In this document: positions 1 through 8,835 of the stretch, one piece after another
Position numbering within the stretch: position 1 is the stretch's first letter
How the letters are laid out: every line of letters starts with the position of its first letter
Source: Clostridium sp. Marseille-P299
GTDB taxonomy: Bacteria; Bacillota; Clostridia; Lachnospirales; Lachnospiraceae
NCBI RefSeq assembly: GCF_900078195.1
Contig: NZ_FJVE01000005.1
Coordinates: forward strand, 387,001-451,000
Reading direction: 5' to 3'
Length of the DNA stretch: 64,000 nt
The notes under the pieces: generated by a model
The model's database searches: none
The model's input: the letters and a program-made list of their open reading frames with translations, nothing else
Told to the model about the DNA's origin: nothing
Made by a program: the position numbers and the translations under genes

Positions 1-1087
1 CCATTCTCTTTAACGTAGGATTCTTTATCTCCCCTGATATTAAATGATAGTCAAGAATGCAGCCAAATACAGCTAGTGCTGTGTGAAGAGGATTTAGGCA
101 AGTACATACCTTCATCTTTTCCACTTTATCAACAGTTTCTCTATCTGCAAACAAAACACCGCCCTTTTCCAGGGCTGGTCTTCCATTCGGGAACCAATCC
201 TCAATCACTAAGTATTCACTTTCCTCTGCATTAACAAAAGGAGCAGCATAAGTACCGTTATTGGTCACGACTTCCTTTAAGTCCTCAATATTATCTTTAC
301 TTAGTATTTCTTTGACTTTTGCATCTGGCCTTGGAGTAATTTTATCAATCATACTCCATGGAAAAGAAACTTTCTTGGAATCGTTGATATAATCTACAAA
401 TCCCTTGTCTACAACTCCATTTTCACTCCATTTACAAGCAAATGTATGTACCGCATTATAAAGTATAGTCCCATTATGAGAGCAGTTATCCATACTCACC
501 ATGGCAATAGGCATTTGATTGTTTTTATATCTCTCATACAAAAGAGCAGCTACTTTACCGATATAACTTACTGGCTTTATTGGCCCATTGATAAAATCAT
601 AGGTCACACTTTTTGCAAACTCTCCAGTATTATCTGTTAAAGAATAACCCTTTTCTGTAATTGTAAAACTGGCCATTTGAAGGGATGAATTTTTAAAAAT
701 TTCCTTAATACGTTCAAAATCTTTTTCATTTTCACTATCAAGACAAAGGGATTCAACGATACTTCCTATTACTGTTTTTTTAATATTGCCGTCCCCTTTT
801 AAGGTAACTAAAATACTAAGATCATCATGTGGATGATACATCTTCTCTATAAGCTCATAACCATAACCTTCTGCAGCAATTAGACCCGTATCCATAATCT
901 TTTGGTTTAACAATTCCTGCACAATATTTGCCTGGTATGCACGAAAGATATTGCCTGCTCCAAAGTGAATCCACCTTGGAGTTTCTTTGGTTCTTTCTTT
1001 CACCATTTCACGGTCAAAATCAGGAAGGATATATCCAGCACTCTCCCAAGCTATTCTATCTTTCAGTCCCTCATTATTTAGTTTCAT
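1..1087 (-). CDS. uxuB: Fructuronate reductase / mannitol dehydrogenase family, partial (C-terminus off the left edge)
   Basis: NAD-dependent sugar-acid dehydrogenase of the mannitol dehydrogenase family. By context it is D-fructuronate (mannonate) oxidoreductase of the hexuronate pathway. About 362 residues are visible from the ATG at 1087, which has an AGGAGG ribosome site just upstream. The family is usually about 480-540 aa, so the C-terminal part is missing beyond base 1. Family motifs seen in translation include IHFGAGNIFRA (N-terminal nucleotide-binding start), FTITEKGYS, MVSMDNCSHNG and FPWSMIDKITPRPD. The gene starts 10 bp after the uxuA stop on the same strand, so the two form an operon of consecutive pathway steps (fructuronate to mannonate to 2-keto-3-deoxygluconate). 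Substrate assignment rests mainly on the uxuA neighbour. Confidence 0.88.
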   Translation of the reverse strand, partial: MKLNNEGLKDRIAWESAGYILPDFDREMVKERTKETPRWIHFGAGNIFRAYQANIVQELLNQKIMDTGLIAAEGYGYELIEKMYHPHDDLSILVTLKGDGNIKKTVIGSIVESLCLDSENEKDFERIKEIFKNSSLQMASFTITEKGYSLTDNTGEFAKSVTYDFINGPIKPVSYIGKVAALLYERYKNNQMPIAMVSMDNCSHNGTILYNAVHTFACKWSENGVVDKGFVDYINDSKKVSFPWSMIDKITPRPDAKVKEILSKDNIEDLKEVVTNNGTYAAPFVNAEESEYLVIEDWFPNGRPALEKGGVLFADRETVDKVEKMKVCTCLNPLHTALAVFGCILDYHLISGEIKNPTLKRM

Positions 1088-1097
1088 TCGTTGCCTC

Positions 1098-2171
1098 CTA
1101 CTTACATTTCTGACTCTTATCGATTGCTTCCCATAATCCATTCAGATAGGTAGCACCTAATGCTCTATCATATAAACCATAACCTGGCATAGCCACCTCT
1201 CCCCAAATCATACGTCCGTGATCAGGTCGTATTGGGCCTTCAAAATCCATATCATACAATGCTTTCATGATTTCATACATGTCAAAATCGCCATCTGAAG
1301 ATAAGTGAGCTGCCTCTTCAAAATTATCCTGTGAGTGGAATTTTAAATTACGTACATGGGCAAAATGAATTCTTCCCTTTAAAGAGCGAATCATATCCGG
1401 TAAATCATTTTTTAAGTTGGTACCATAAGAACCAGCACAGAAAGTAACACCATTATGAGGATTATCCACCATTTTCATTAAACGTAAGATATTATCTTTA
1501 TTAATGATAATTCTAGGTAAGCCAAATACGCTCCATGCAGGATCATCTGGATGAATTGCCATATCAATATTGTACTTATCACAAACTGGCATAATTCTTT
1601 CAAGAAAATACTTTAGATTTTCAAATAATTTTTCATCATCTACTTCTTTATATAATTCAAATAATTCTTTAATATGGGCCATTCTTTCCGGTTCCCAACC
1701 TGGCATGATAGATCCATTTGTTTCACCTGAAATAGAATTAAACATTTCTTCTGGGTTCAATTTATCAACTGCCTCCTGTGTATAGGCAAGCACTGTAGAA
1801 CCATCCGGACGAACTCTTTTTAACTCAGTACGAGTCCAATCAAAGACTGGCATAAAGTTATAGCATACCAAGTGAATATCTGCCTGGCCTAAATGCTCTA
1901 ATGTAGTTATGTAATTTTCAATGTATTTATCCCTATCAGGAGATCCTACCTTAATTGCATCATGAACGTTAACACTTTCAATGCCTTCTAATTTTAAGCC
2001 TGCTGCTTCAACTTCTTCCTTTAAAGCTAGGATATCTTTTAATTCCCATACCTCCCCTGGTACTGAGTCATATAAAGTAGTTATTACACCTGTTACTCCA
2101 GGAATTTGGCGTATTTGCTCTAATGTTACGGTATCAAATTTGCTACCGAACCAACGTAGTGTCATCTTCAT
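1098..2171 (-). CDS. uxuA: Mannonate dehydratase
   Basis: Dehydrates D-mannonate to 2-keto-3-deoxy-D-gluconate (EC 4.2.1.8) in glucuronate/fructuronate catabolism; cytoplasmic, divalent-metal dependent, TIM-barrel fold. The 357-aa length is normal. Metal and active-site motifs are visible: HPDD at residues 207-210, the Cys at 245 in FCAGSYG, HFAHVRN at 269-275 and PDHGR at 316-320. The ATG at 2171 has an AAGGAGG site. uxuB follows after 10 bp. A sugar ABC transporter lies upstream in the same direction, separated by a stable hairpin at 2314-2341, so transport and catabolism may be co-transcribed. Identification is secure. Confidence 0.95.
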   Translation of the reverse strand: MKMTLRWFGSKFDTVTLEQIRQIPGVTGVITTLYDSVPGEVWELKDILALKEEVEAAGLKLEGIESVNVHDAIKVGSPDRDKYIENYITTLEHLGQADIHLVCYNFMPVFDWTRTELKRVRPDGSTVLAYTQEAVDKLNPEEMFNSISGETNGSIMPGWEPERMAHIKELFELYKEVDDEKLFENLKYFLERIMPVCDKYNIDMAIHPDDPAWSVFGLPRIIINKDNILRLMKMVDNPHNGVTFCAGSYGTNLKNDLPDMIRSLKGRIHFAHVRNLKFHSQDNFEEAAHLSSDGDFDMYEIMKALYDMDFEGPIRPDHGRMIWGEVAMPGYGLYDRALGATYLNGLWEAIDKSQKCK

Positions 2172-2313
2172 ATCGATTCCTCCTTATTTATAACTGTTAA
2201 AATAATATATTATCATCTTTATAAACTTATTTATTTTAGAACTGCGATTACGAAATCATTTCATTAAATACTGTCAGCAATTACAAATATAAACAGAACC
2301 TTTAAATAGAATG

Positions 2314-2341
2314 CCCCCTAGAAGCAAATCTTCGTAGGGGG
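2314..2341 (-). terminator. Stable hairpin between the sugar-binding protein gene and uxuA
   Basis: CCCCCTA pairs with TAGGGGG and an inner GAAG pairs with CTTC around a 5-nt loop. No long U tract follows on the minus strand, so this looks like a partial terminator or mRNA-stabilising hairpin that sets a different level for the abundant binding protein and the downstream uxu genes. It is not a strict operon end. Confidence 0.55.
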
Positions 2342-2384
2342 TACTCTTTGAGAAAATTCTTATCCTTTGTTTATGTATTTTGAA

Positions 2385-3413
2385 CTATTTAGAAGGGTTA
2401 ATAACTTCTTGTACCTCTTTATCATCTACGTTTTTATTATCAACAATCAAAACACCAGTATCAATAATCTTTTCATCTACAGTTCCGCCATTTGCTAATT
2501 CAAGTGCTGTTTTAACACCATCATAACCCATTAGATATTGACGTTGTACAACAGAAGCAACATCATATTCACCACCACGAATCATTGTTTCAATTTCGTT
2601 AGAAAAGTCGAATCCAACCATTGTTAAATCAGTACGATTTGCCTCCATAATACCTGTTACGAAACCAACTGTTGAGCCATTGTTAGGTCCGAAAACTCCA
2701 AGTAAGTCTGGATATGTAGTTAAGAAATCCTGGCAAAAAGCAACTGCTTTACTAATATCACCATCGTTAATTTTAATATCGTCTTTTAAAACTTTCCATG
2801 CTGTAGGTGCATTTTCGTCCCAATATTCATTAAATCCTTGTAAACGGTCATTGATTGCTTGAGAGCCTGTAGAACCTGCTTGGATAGCAATGCTACCTTC
2901 TTTATCTTCAGGAACCCCTTTGGCTTTTAGTCTAGCGATCATTTCTTTCGCTGCCATTCTTCCTGCTTCAATATTATCTGTCATAAGTGCTGTGCTGTAA
3001 TCTTCTCCATCAACGCTTGAGTCGATTAAAACAAGTGGAGTACCTGATTTAAACTGCTCAGAAATAGGATTTTTTAATGCTGTTCTATCAAGTGGAGCAA
3101 TTACAATCGCATCTGCGTTAGCAGAAACTGCGTCTTGTAAGTAACGAACCTGTCCCTCGATATCAGATTCTGCTGCTGTACCAACAATAACAACATTACA
3201 TCCAAGATCTTTACCCGCTTTTTCAGCACCTGCCTGAACTACTGACCAATACTGATTACCAAGTACCTTAACAATAACATAAATTGTTTTTTCAGAGCCT
3301 GTATTATTTTCCCCTGTTGACCCCATGTTTCCTGTGTTTTTGTCCGAACCTGAACAAGCTGTTAAACTTAAAACCAATACAAGTGCTAGCATCATGCTAA
3401 TAATTTTTTTCAT
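2385..3413 (-). CDS. Sugar ABC transporter, substrate-binding lipoprotein (ribose/RbsB-like)
   Basis: Extracytoplasmic sugar-binding protein of the RbsB / Peripla_BP_4 class, 342 aa. The N-terminus is a lipoprotein signal peptide: basic MKK, a hydrophobic stretch and lipobox LTAC at residues 17-20, so Cys20 should be lipidated and the protein anchored outside the membrane. A low-complexity Gly/Ser/Asn/Thr linker follows (residues 21-42), then the two-lobed binding fold with typical segments such as GCNVVIVGTAAESD and DAIVIAPLDRTAL. It is the last gene of an ATPase-permease-binding protein operon. Adjacent uxuA/uxuB suggest a uronate or uronate-containing sugar as ligand, but the sequence alone does not fix it. 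Confidence 0.88.
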   Translation of the reverse strand: MKKIISMMLALVLVLSLTACSGSDKNTGNMGSTGENNTGSEKTIYVIVKVLGNQYWSVVQAGAEKAGKDLGCNVVIVGTAAESDIEGQVRYLQDAVSANADAIVIAPLDRTALKNPISEQFKSGTPLVLIDSSVDGEDYSTALMTDNIEAGRMAAKEMIARLKAKGVPEDKEGSIAIQAGSTGSQAINDRLQGFNEYWDENAPTAWKVLKDDIKINDGDISKAVAFCQDFLTTYPDLLGVFGPNNGSTVGFVTGIMEANRTDLTMVGFDFSNEIETMIRGGEYDVASVVQRQYLMGYDGVKTALELANGGTVDEKIIDTGVLIVDNKNVDDKEVQEVINPSK

Positions 3414-3458
3414 AACTAACCTCCTTAATTTTTGCTACAAATTATTTATAGTGAGTGT

Positions 3459-4562
3459 TTATTTTCTAAATAAACGACCAACTATTGATTTAAATGTTGA
3501 AGGACCTGCCGCATTATTCTTACGTTGGCGGTACATCTGCCTTGCAACTGCAAGAACTAAAATTAAGCCAATGATTACTTGTTGCCAGAATGAGTTAATT
3601 TTATTTAAATTCAAACCATTACGGATAACACCCATCATTAAAGCTCCGATTACAGTATTTAAAATAACACCTTCTCCACCTGTAATGGATATACCACCAA
3701 GTACTGCTGCCGCAATTGCTTCCATTTCATAACCAGTACCTGCTGTAGGTTGAGCAGAACTTAAACGGGAAGTTACTAAAATACCACAAATTGCTGCAGA
3801 AAGACCACTGATACAATATGCAAACATACGAGTTCCCACTGCATTAATACCGGAAAGTTTCGCTGCCTCTAAGTTGGATCCACATGCATAAATCTGACGA
3901 CCAATGCGTGTTTTTGCAAGCACTATCCCAAGAATTGCTGCATAAACAAGTGCGATAATTACACTGTAAGACAAACCATTTGAAAAACGACCGCCACCTA
4001 ACTTATAAAATAAATCTTGGACTTTCTGGCTTGGAATGCTTGTAGTATATACAGGAGCACCATTTACAATAGCATTTGCAAGACCACGGTAAACCCATTG
4101 GGTACCAAGAGTAGCTACAAAAGGTACAACGCCGAGAATCTCAATGAAAAATCCATTCATTACACCTGTAAGAACACCCATAACTAAGCAAATTAAAATA
4201 CCAAGCCATAAAGGATATCCTTGAATCAACATCAACACCACAATGATCCCCGAGAGAGCCATGGATGCACCAGCCGATAAGTCATTACCACCACAGACAA
4301 GACAGAATGTCAGACCGCATCCTATGATTGTATATGTAACAATTTGCTGTAATAAGTTCTGCATATTTGCCGATGATAAGAATCTATCAGGCTGCAAAAC
4401 TGCAAATATTGTAAACAGTATAATTAATACTATGGAGGATGAAATTGCTCGTTTCGTTGATACTCCAAAGTTGTCATAAAAACGACCAACTTTGCTACTT
4501 TTTATTTTTTCTGGTACTACACCTATTTTTTTAATGCCTAATATCATCTTATTCTCTGCCAT
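3459..4562 (-). CDS. Sugar ABC transporter permease (RbsC-like)
   Basis: Integral membrane permease of the ribose/xylose/galactoside importer family (BPD_transp_2), multi-spanning, with the family stretches TIIGCGLTFCLVCGGNDLSAGASMA and AAVLGGISITGGEG near the cytoplasmic loop that contacts the ATPase. The frame could begin at TTG 4568. However, the AAGGAG site lies about 9 nt from the ATG at 4562 and only 2-4 nt from the TTG, so ATG 4562 (367 aa, MAENKM...) is preferred. The gene starts 13 nt after the ATPase stop. The N-terminal ~45 residues before the first membrane segment are unusually long and polar for an RbsC. Confidence 0.9.
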   Translation of the reverse strand: MAENKMILGIKKIGVVPEKIKSSKVGRFYDNFGVSTKRAISSSIVLIILFTIFAVLQPDRFLSSANMQNLLQQIVTYTIIGCGLTFCLVCGGNDLSAGASMALSGIIVVLMLIQGYPLWLGILICLVMGVLTGVMNGFFIEILGVVPFVATLGTQWVYRGLANAIVNGAPVYTTSIPSQKVQDLFYKLGGGRFSNGLSYSVIIALVYAAILGIVLAKTRIGRQIYACGSNLEAAKLSGINAVGTRMFAYCISGLSAAICGILVTSRLSSAQPTAGTGYEMEAIAAAVLGGISITGGEGVILNTVIGALMMGVIRNGLNLNKINSFWQQVIIGLILVLAVARQMYRQRKNNAAGPSTFKSIVGRLFRK

Positions 4563-4575
4563 AATCAAACACTCC

Positions 4576-6096
4576 TTAAGAAATTGTAGGGGCAGGTTTT
4601 CCCTCTAGTTTGTTATAACCTGCAGCAAGGTAAAGTATCTCTTCCTGCGATGTCTTTTTTGCATCCAGTTCGCCGTTAATGGTTCCTTCATGAATAACAA
4701 GAACACGATCACTCATTCCCAATATTTCAGGAAGTTCTGAAGAAATCATAATGATTGCAACCCCAGCATCACTTAATCGATTAAAAATCTGATATATCTC
4801 AAATTTAGCTCCTACATCAATTCCACGTGTTGGTTCATCAACAATCAAAACTTTAATATCATTGCAAAGCCACTTGGAAAGGACAATTTTTTGCTGATTT
4901 CCACCAGATAACTGACCGCATGGTTTTCGTAAATTCGGTGTTTTTGTATTCATCAGCTTTCTATATTTTTCAGCATTTTTAGCCCCTTCTTTGTCATTAA
5001 TGAAGCCAAATCTAGATAGCTCATGTAAATGAGCCATATTTGTGTTATATTCCACGTCTAAGCTAAGTGCCAAGCCGTCGTACTTACGATCCTCAGTGGC
5101 ATAAGCAAGCCCATTATTAATTGCTTGGATTACAGAATTAACTTTAATTGGCTTACCTTCCATATACAATTCCATAGAATCTGCTTTATCTGCACCAAAG
5201 ACGCATCTCATTATTTCTGTTCTTCCTGCACCAACCAATCCTGAAATACCTAGAATCTCACCTTTATGTACTTTAAAATGATCCACATTTAATTTATTTC
5301 CTTGCCGTAAATTACGTACTTCTAACGCTACATCTCCGATTTTACGTTGATATTTCGGATACTTATCATCTAAAGAACGGCCAACGATCATATTAACAAG
5401 CTCGTCCAACGTAATCTCACTTAAACTTCTTGTCCCAATATATTGGCCATCTCTAATAACTGTTGCTCGTTCACAAATCTGTTTTAGTTCCTCCATACGA
5501 TGAGATATGTAAACCATACCAACACCTTTTTTTTGCAGCTTTCGTACAATTTCAAACAACTGATCAATCTCACGGTCTGTCAATGTTGCTGTAGGCTCAT
5601 CTAGTACTAAAATTCTTGAATTATACGATATGGCTTTTGCTATTTCCACCATTTGCTGTTGCGCTACACTAAGACTAGATACCATTGCATATGTACTGAT
5701 ATTAATTCCAAGATTATCAAGTATCTTTTTTGCTTCCCGATGCATTTGTTTGTCACTGATAAAACCTCTCTTTACTGGAGGACGTCCAATAAAAATATTA
5801 TCTGCAACTGTTAAATGACGGCAAAGTGTTAATTCCTGAAATATAATACTAATTCCAAGTTCGTGTGCTTTTGCTACCGAATCAATGGTTACTTTTTCAT
5901 TTTCAATATAGATTTCACCTTGATCTGCCTGGTAAACACCGGTCATAATTTTCATTAATGTGGATTTTCCTGCTCCGTTTTCACCAACCAAACCGTGAAC
6001 TTCACCTTTATTTACCGAAAAAGACACATTATCCAGTGCTTTTACACCGGGAAATGATTTGCTAATTCCCTCCATCCGAAAAAGCTCTTCACTCAT
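4576..6096 (-). CDS. Sugar ABC transporter ATP-binding protein, two nucleotide-binding domains (RbsA/MglA-like)
   Basis: Tandem ABC ATPase of 506 aa powering monosaccharide uptake with the neighbouring permease and binding protein. Domain 1 has a canonical Walker A (GENGAGKS, residues 38-45), the Q-loop region FQELTLCRHL, a weak signature (SLSVAQQQ) and Walker B VLDEPTATLT. Domain 2 has the degenerate Walker A GAGRT typical of RbsA, a canonical signature LSGGNQQK and VDEPTRGIDVG. This split is the known pattern of the family. The start at 6096 is supported by an AGAGGTGA site. It is the first gene of the operon, transcribed from the tandem promoters at 6169-6230, with an operator-like palindrome at 6152-6161. 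Confidence 0.93.
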   Translation of the reverse strand: MSEELFRMEGISKSFPGVKALDNVSFSVNKGEVHGLVGENGAGKSTLMKIMTGVYQADQGEIYIENEKVTIDSVAKAHELGISIIFQELTLCRHLTVADNIFIGRPPVKRGFISDKQMHREAKKILDNLGINISTYAMVSSLSVAQQQMVEIAKAISYNSRILVLDEPTATLTDREIDQLFEIVRKLQKKGVGMVYISHRMEELKQICERATVIRDGQYIGTRSLSEITLDELVNMIVGRSLDDKYPKYQRKIGDVALEVRNLRQGNKLNVDHFKVHKGEILGISGLVGAGRTEIMRCVFGADKADSMELYMEGKPIKVNSVIQAINNGLAYATEDRKYDGLALSLDVEYNTNMAHLHELSRFGFINDKEGAKNAEKYRKLMNTKTPNLRKPCGQLSGGNQQKIVLSKWLCNDIKVLIVDEPTRGIDVGAKFEIYQIFNRLSDAGVAIIMISSELPEILGMSDRVLVIHEGTINGELDAKKTSQEEILYLAAGYNKLEGKPAPTIS

Positions 6097-6151
6097 CCTC
6101 TCACCTCTTAATTTCTCTATTGAGTCGTGTTATTTTGATTAAATACCGTGT

Positions 6152-6161
6152 TCGTTAACGA
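6152..6161. promoter_or_regulatory. Operator-like palindrome at the sugar-transporter transcription start
   Basis: TCGTTAACGA is a perfect 10-bp palindrome placed immediately downstream of the -10 hexamer of the proximal promoter, around the predicted +1. This is where a LacI-type repressor would block initiation. A LacI-family gene starts divergently at 6442. A second related sequence, GTTAACGTGCACG (6312-6324), lies nearer the regulator gene and could mediate autoregulation. Confidence 0.5.
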
Positions 6162-6168
6162 TAAGGTG

Positions 6169-6197
6169 ATTATATGCAATTTTTTCCGTCTTGTCAA
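6169..6197 (-). promoter_or_regulatory. Consensus sigma-A promoter of the sugar ABC operon (proximal)
   Basis: On the minus strand, TTGACA (6192-6197) and TATAAT (6169-6174) are separated by exactly 17 bp; both hexamers match the consensus perfectly. It reads toward the ATPase gene at 6096. Confidence 0.85.
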
Positions 6198-6200
6198 CAT

Positions 6201-6230
6201 ATTATACAAAAAAATATTTTTTTATGTCAA
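6201..6230 (-). promoter_or_regulatory. Second, distal sigma-A promoter of the sugar ABC operon
   Basis: TTGACA (6225-6230) and TATAAT (6201-6206) on the minus strand with an 18-bp spacer made of A and T runs. Its -10 lies only 3 bp from the -35 of the proximal promoter, so the two cannot be occupied together. Confidence 0.7.
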
Positions 6231-6441
6231 TCTATAATATATATTATACAATCGTTCAGTAAAATAACGTAAATCAAATGTTGCAAATTTAATAATTTTA
6301 CGTATTTTTATGTTAACGTGCACGAAAATTTTCACAAGCACTATACAAATTAGGAAATATCTGTTATATTCTATAACTACATAGAACTTTATTCATTCTA
6401 ATGTTGTTGGTATTATATGAAATATAGAGGGGGATACAAAC

Positions 6442-7518
6442 ATGGATAAAGATAATAAACGAGTAACAATAAAGATGATATCTGAAAAATCTGGTTTATC
6501 TGCTGGTACTGTAGATCGTGTGTTGAACAAACGTGAAGGAGTAAGCGAGAAAAGTAGGCAACACATCTTAAAAATTGCAGAAGAATTGGGATATCGTCCA
6601 AATAAATTTGCTAGTGCATTGGGGAGAAAAAAAGAACTTCGTATTGGAATCATTTACCCAGAGAAACCAGAGGATTTTTACAAAGATATTACACTTGGCA
6701 TTGAACTTGCAGTGGAGGAATTACAAGATTATGGCGTTAGGGTAGATACCTTTCGTTATCCAACCTTTTCACCAGTCCATATCAAAGAATGTTTTTCATC
6801 CATTGATATTTCACTTTATGACGGATTTGCTGTAAATCCTGCAGGTGGAAATATTATATCGAACTATATCGATCAATTTATAGACCAAGGAAAACCAACC
6901 ATTACATTTAATACAGATGCACCAACGAGTTCACGAATATTTTATTTCGGTAGTAATTCATTTCAATCAGGAATGATGGCTGCAGAGATGCTAAGCTCAA
7001 TTATGAACGAAACAGGTAATGTATTAGTTCTTGGAAATCTTTCTAGAATGTCACCTTTTTTAGAACGTCTAAACGGATTTCTAGAGTACATGCAATTATA
7101 TTCACCTGATATTCACATAAATATCTGTACCGATTGTAATCCCGGCTATGACTATGTCGAGAAATCCCTAACTGATTTTTTATCTACTACTCCAAATATC
7201 CAAGGAATCTTCTGTACTGGTTACTCTAGCACTGTAGGAGCGATCAATGCCTTAACAAAATTAGACCGTAAAGATATTAAATTAACTGGCTATGACGTAA
7301 CCCCTACGACTGCCAAAGCAATCCAAGAAAATTGGTGTAACGTGCTTTTACATCAATACCCATTCCGACAAGGGCATCAAACCGCTCATCTTCTTGTAAA
7401 ACACTTACTAGAAGGATGGACTCCACCAAAACAACAGATATACTTAGATGCACAAATTGTTATTAAAAGTAATGTTGAAAACTATAGAAACAATAAAAAA
7501 TCTTATCTTATGAAGTAA
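6442..7518 (+). CDS. LacI-family transcriptional regulator with a sugar-binding domain
   Basis: DNA-binding regulator of 358 aa. The N-terminal LacI helix-turn-helix spans roughly residues 8-30 (MISEKSGLSAGTVDRVLN), followed by the hinge region ELGYRPNKFASALG. The effector domain (about 63-340) is a periplasmic-binding-protein fold of the RbsB-like type. The start has a GAGGGGG site. The gene is divergent from the sugar ABC transporter, and the shared 345-bp intergenic region carries the promoters and palindromes listed above. It is therefore the probable local regulator of transporter and uxuAB expression. The inducer is unknown but is likely the transported sugar or its derivative. Confidence 0.88.
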   Translation: MDKDNKRVTIKMISEKSGLSAGTVDRVLNKREGVSEKSRQHILKIAEELGYRPNKFASALGRKKELRIGIIYPEKPEDFYKDITLGIELAVEELQDYGVRVDTFRYPTFSPVHIKECFSSIDISLYDGFAVNPAGGNIISNYIDQFIDQGKPTITFNTDAPTSSRIFYFGSNSFQSGMMAAEMLSSIMNETGNVLVLGNLSRMSPFLERLNGFLEYMQLYSPDIHINICTDCNPGYDYVEKSLTDFLSTTPNIQGIFCTGYSSTVGAINALTKLDRKDIKLTGYDVTPTTAKAIQENWCNVLLHQYPFRQGHQTAHLLVKHLLEGWTPPKQQIYLDAQIVIKSNVENYRNNKKSYLMK

Positions 7519-7604
7519 ATCAGCTATACAATATCTTTTACATCATTTCTTTTGATAAAAGTTGTAGAATGCATGAAAATTTTAAATAAAATCAAAAAAA
7601 GTTC

Positions 7605-7633
7605 TTGCATTTTACAACGAAATCGAATATAAT
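7605..7633 (+). promoter_or_regulatory. Promoter of tRNA-Lys
   Basis: TTGCAT (7605-7610), a 17-bp spacer and TATAAT (7628-7633); the tRNA starts 27 bp after the -10. Confidence 0.75.
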
Positions 7634-7659
7634 ATTTTCTTGTCAGCAACATAATATTC

Positions 7660-7732
7660 GCGTCTTTAGCTCAGTTGGTAGAGCACCTGACTCTTAATCA
7701 GGGTGTCCAGGGTTCGAGCCCCTGAAGACGCA
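7660..7732 (+). tRNA. tRNA-Lys (anticodon CTT)
   Basis: A 73-nt cloverleaf. Acceptor GCGTCTT pairs with AAGACGC, the D-arm contains AGCTCAGTTGGTAGAGC, the anticodon stem CCTGA/TCAGG encloses the loop CTCTTAA (anticodon CTT, decoding AAG), and the T-loop is GGTTCGAGCCC. The discriminator is A and the CCA end is not encoded. It stands alone, not in a tRNA cluster. Confidence 0.96.
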
Positions 7733-7866
7733 TTTACAAGGTCTTCGTTTGGCGTTAAATCGCTGGGTGAGGGCTTTTATTTTTGATGACAGCAAAGCTT
7801 TTACATATAAGGTCGTAACATTTAAGGGTTATCACTAACTTTTCAAATAAGTTTCGTTTACTAAAA

Positions 7867-7899
7867 CAAGCCATCAACTCATTTAGAATTGATGGCTTG
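7867..7899. terminator. Hairpin terminator downstream of the LysR gene
   Basis: CAAGCCATCAA pairs with TTGATGGCTTG across an 11-nt loop. On the minus strand it is followed by TTGTTTTA, placing it about 45 bp after the LysR stop; on the plus strand it could also end read-through from the tRNA. Confidence 0.75.
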
Positions 7900-7944
7900 T
7901 CTATTTAATTTAAAACTTAATCTTTTCATATAAATTTAAGGGCC

Positions 7945-8835
7945 TTAATTTTTATAAAAATGCTTAACAAAATACTTAAATTCATTTAGATAATGATCCG
8001 AAACAATTTTTTTCTTATAAATAATATAAAAATTGCGAGTTGATGGAGGTTCAGGACGAAAGGTTAATATTTGCCCTCTTTCCTCTAAATCCTTCACTGC
8101 AAATCCTGAAATCATTGAAATTCCCATACCATTCACAATCAATCCTTTGATCGATTCAGGATCATTGATATAGGTAACTACGTTTAAAGATTCCGTAGAA
8201 ACATTAATCTGATCCAAATAACGATACGCCTCTTTTTGAGTTCCTGATCCTCTCTCTCGCATTATTATAGGCTCTTTTAGTAATTCATGTATCGTAGCTT
8301 TTTGAGTCTTTAACCTAATATAATAGCTTGTAGCAGGTGTTGCAATTACTAATTCATCCTGGCAAAATACTTCGAAGTGGCATTCACTTGACCGAGGCAT
8401 AGTACCTATCAAACCAATGTCAAGAGTCCCATCCAGTATTCGCTCCTCCACAAAACTAGAATCTCCTTGCCTCACGTCAAAATATACATTGGGTTGTTTT
8501 TTACGAAATGCAGGAAGAAGCTGTGGTAAAAGGTATGTGGAGGGAATTGTTGATGCACCTAGACGAATAATCTTCTTTGATTCCATATTGATATCTTGTA
8601 AAGCAGCATCCTTAAGTTCCACCAAGCGCTTAGCATAGCGATAAAACCGTTCTCCTTCATAAGTCATTTGAAATAATTTCGTTGTTCGTGCAATAAGTGT
8701 TGTCCCTAGCTCTTTTTCCAAGGTACGTATATGTGCACTAACTGTTGGCTGCGTTAGATACAACTTCTCTGCAGCTTTTGAAAAACTTTTCAAATCCACA
8801 ACTGCTATAAAAGCTTCCAATTGTCTAAAATCCAT
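7945..8835 (-). CDS. LysR-family transcriptional regulator
   Basis: A 296-aa one-domain-per-half LysR protein. It has an N-terminal winged helix-turn-helix (residues ~1-60, SFSKAAEKLYLTQPTVSAH) and a C-terminal effector-binding domain (~88-290, IRLGASTIPSTYLLPQLLP, then GTLDIGLIGT). The start at 8835 has AAGGAG. It is transcribed alone, between bidirectional terminators at 7867 and 9173. The sequence resembles clostridial LysR proteins of the CysB/CbbR type, including a group linked with selenium metabolism. The selD cluster begins 9 kb away, so a selenium role is only an inference; no divergent target gene lies beside it. Confidence 0.88.
   Translation of the reverse strand: MDFRQLEAFIAVVDLKSFSKAAEKLYLTQPTVSAHIRTLEKELGTTLIARTTKLFQMTYEGERFYRYAKRLVELKDAALQDINMESKKIIRLGASTIPSTYLLPQLLPAFRKKQPNVYFDVRQGDSSFVEERILDGTLDIGLIGTMPRSSECHFEVFCQDELVIATPATSYYIRLKTQKATIHELLKEPIIMRERGSGTQKEAYRYLDQINVSTESLNVVTYINDPESIKGLIVNGMGISMISGFAVKDLEERGQILTFRPEPPSTRNFYIIYKKKIVSDHYLNEFKYFVKHFYKN

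Noticed and set aside
446..1113. Short plus-strand frames near the left edge
   Set aside because: The minus strand here encodes a convincing mannitol-dehydrogenase-family protein that continues past base 1, so these are antisense shadows.
3325..3732. Plus-strand open frame of 135 codons spanning the binding-protein/permease junction
   Set aside because: Runs across two genes on the other strand that are clearly real; shadow frame.
6393..6653. Minus-strand frames opposite the LacI gene start
   Set aside because: Overlap the helix-turn-helix coding region of the regulator, have no ribosome site, and would run into the operon promoter region.
7660..7900. tRNA-Lys as an integration site of a mobile element
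   Set aside because: No integrase gene, no duplicated tRNA 3' end and no foreign-looking genes follow; the next gene is an ordinary LysR regulator.
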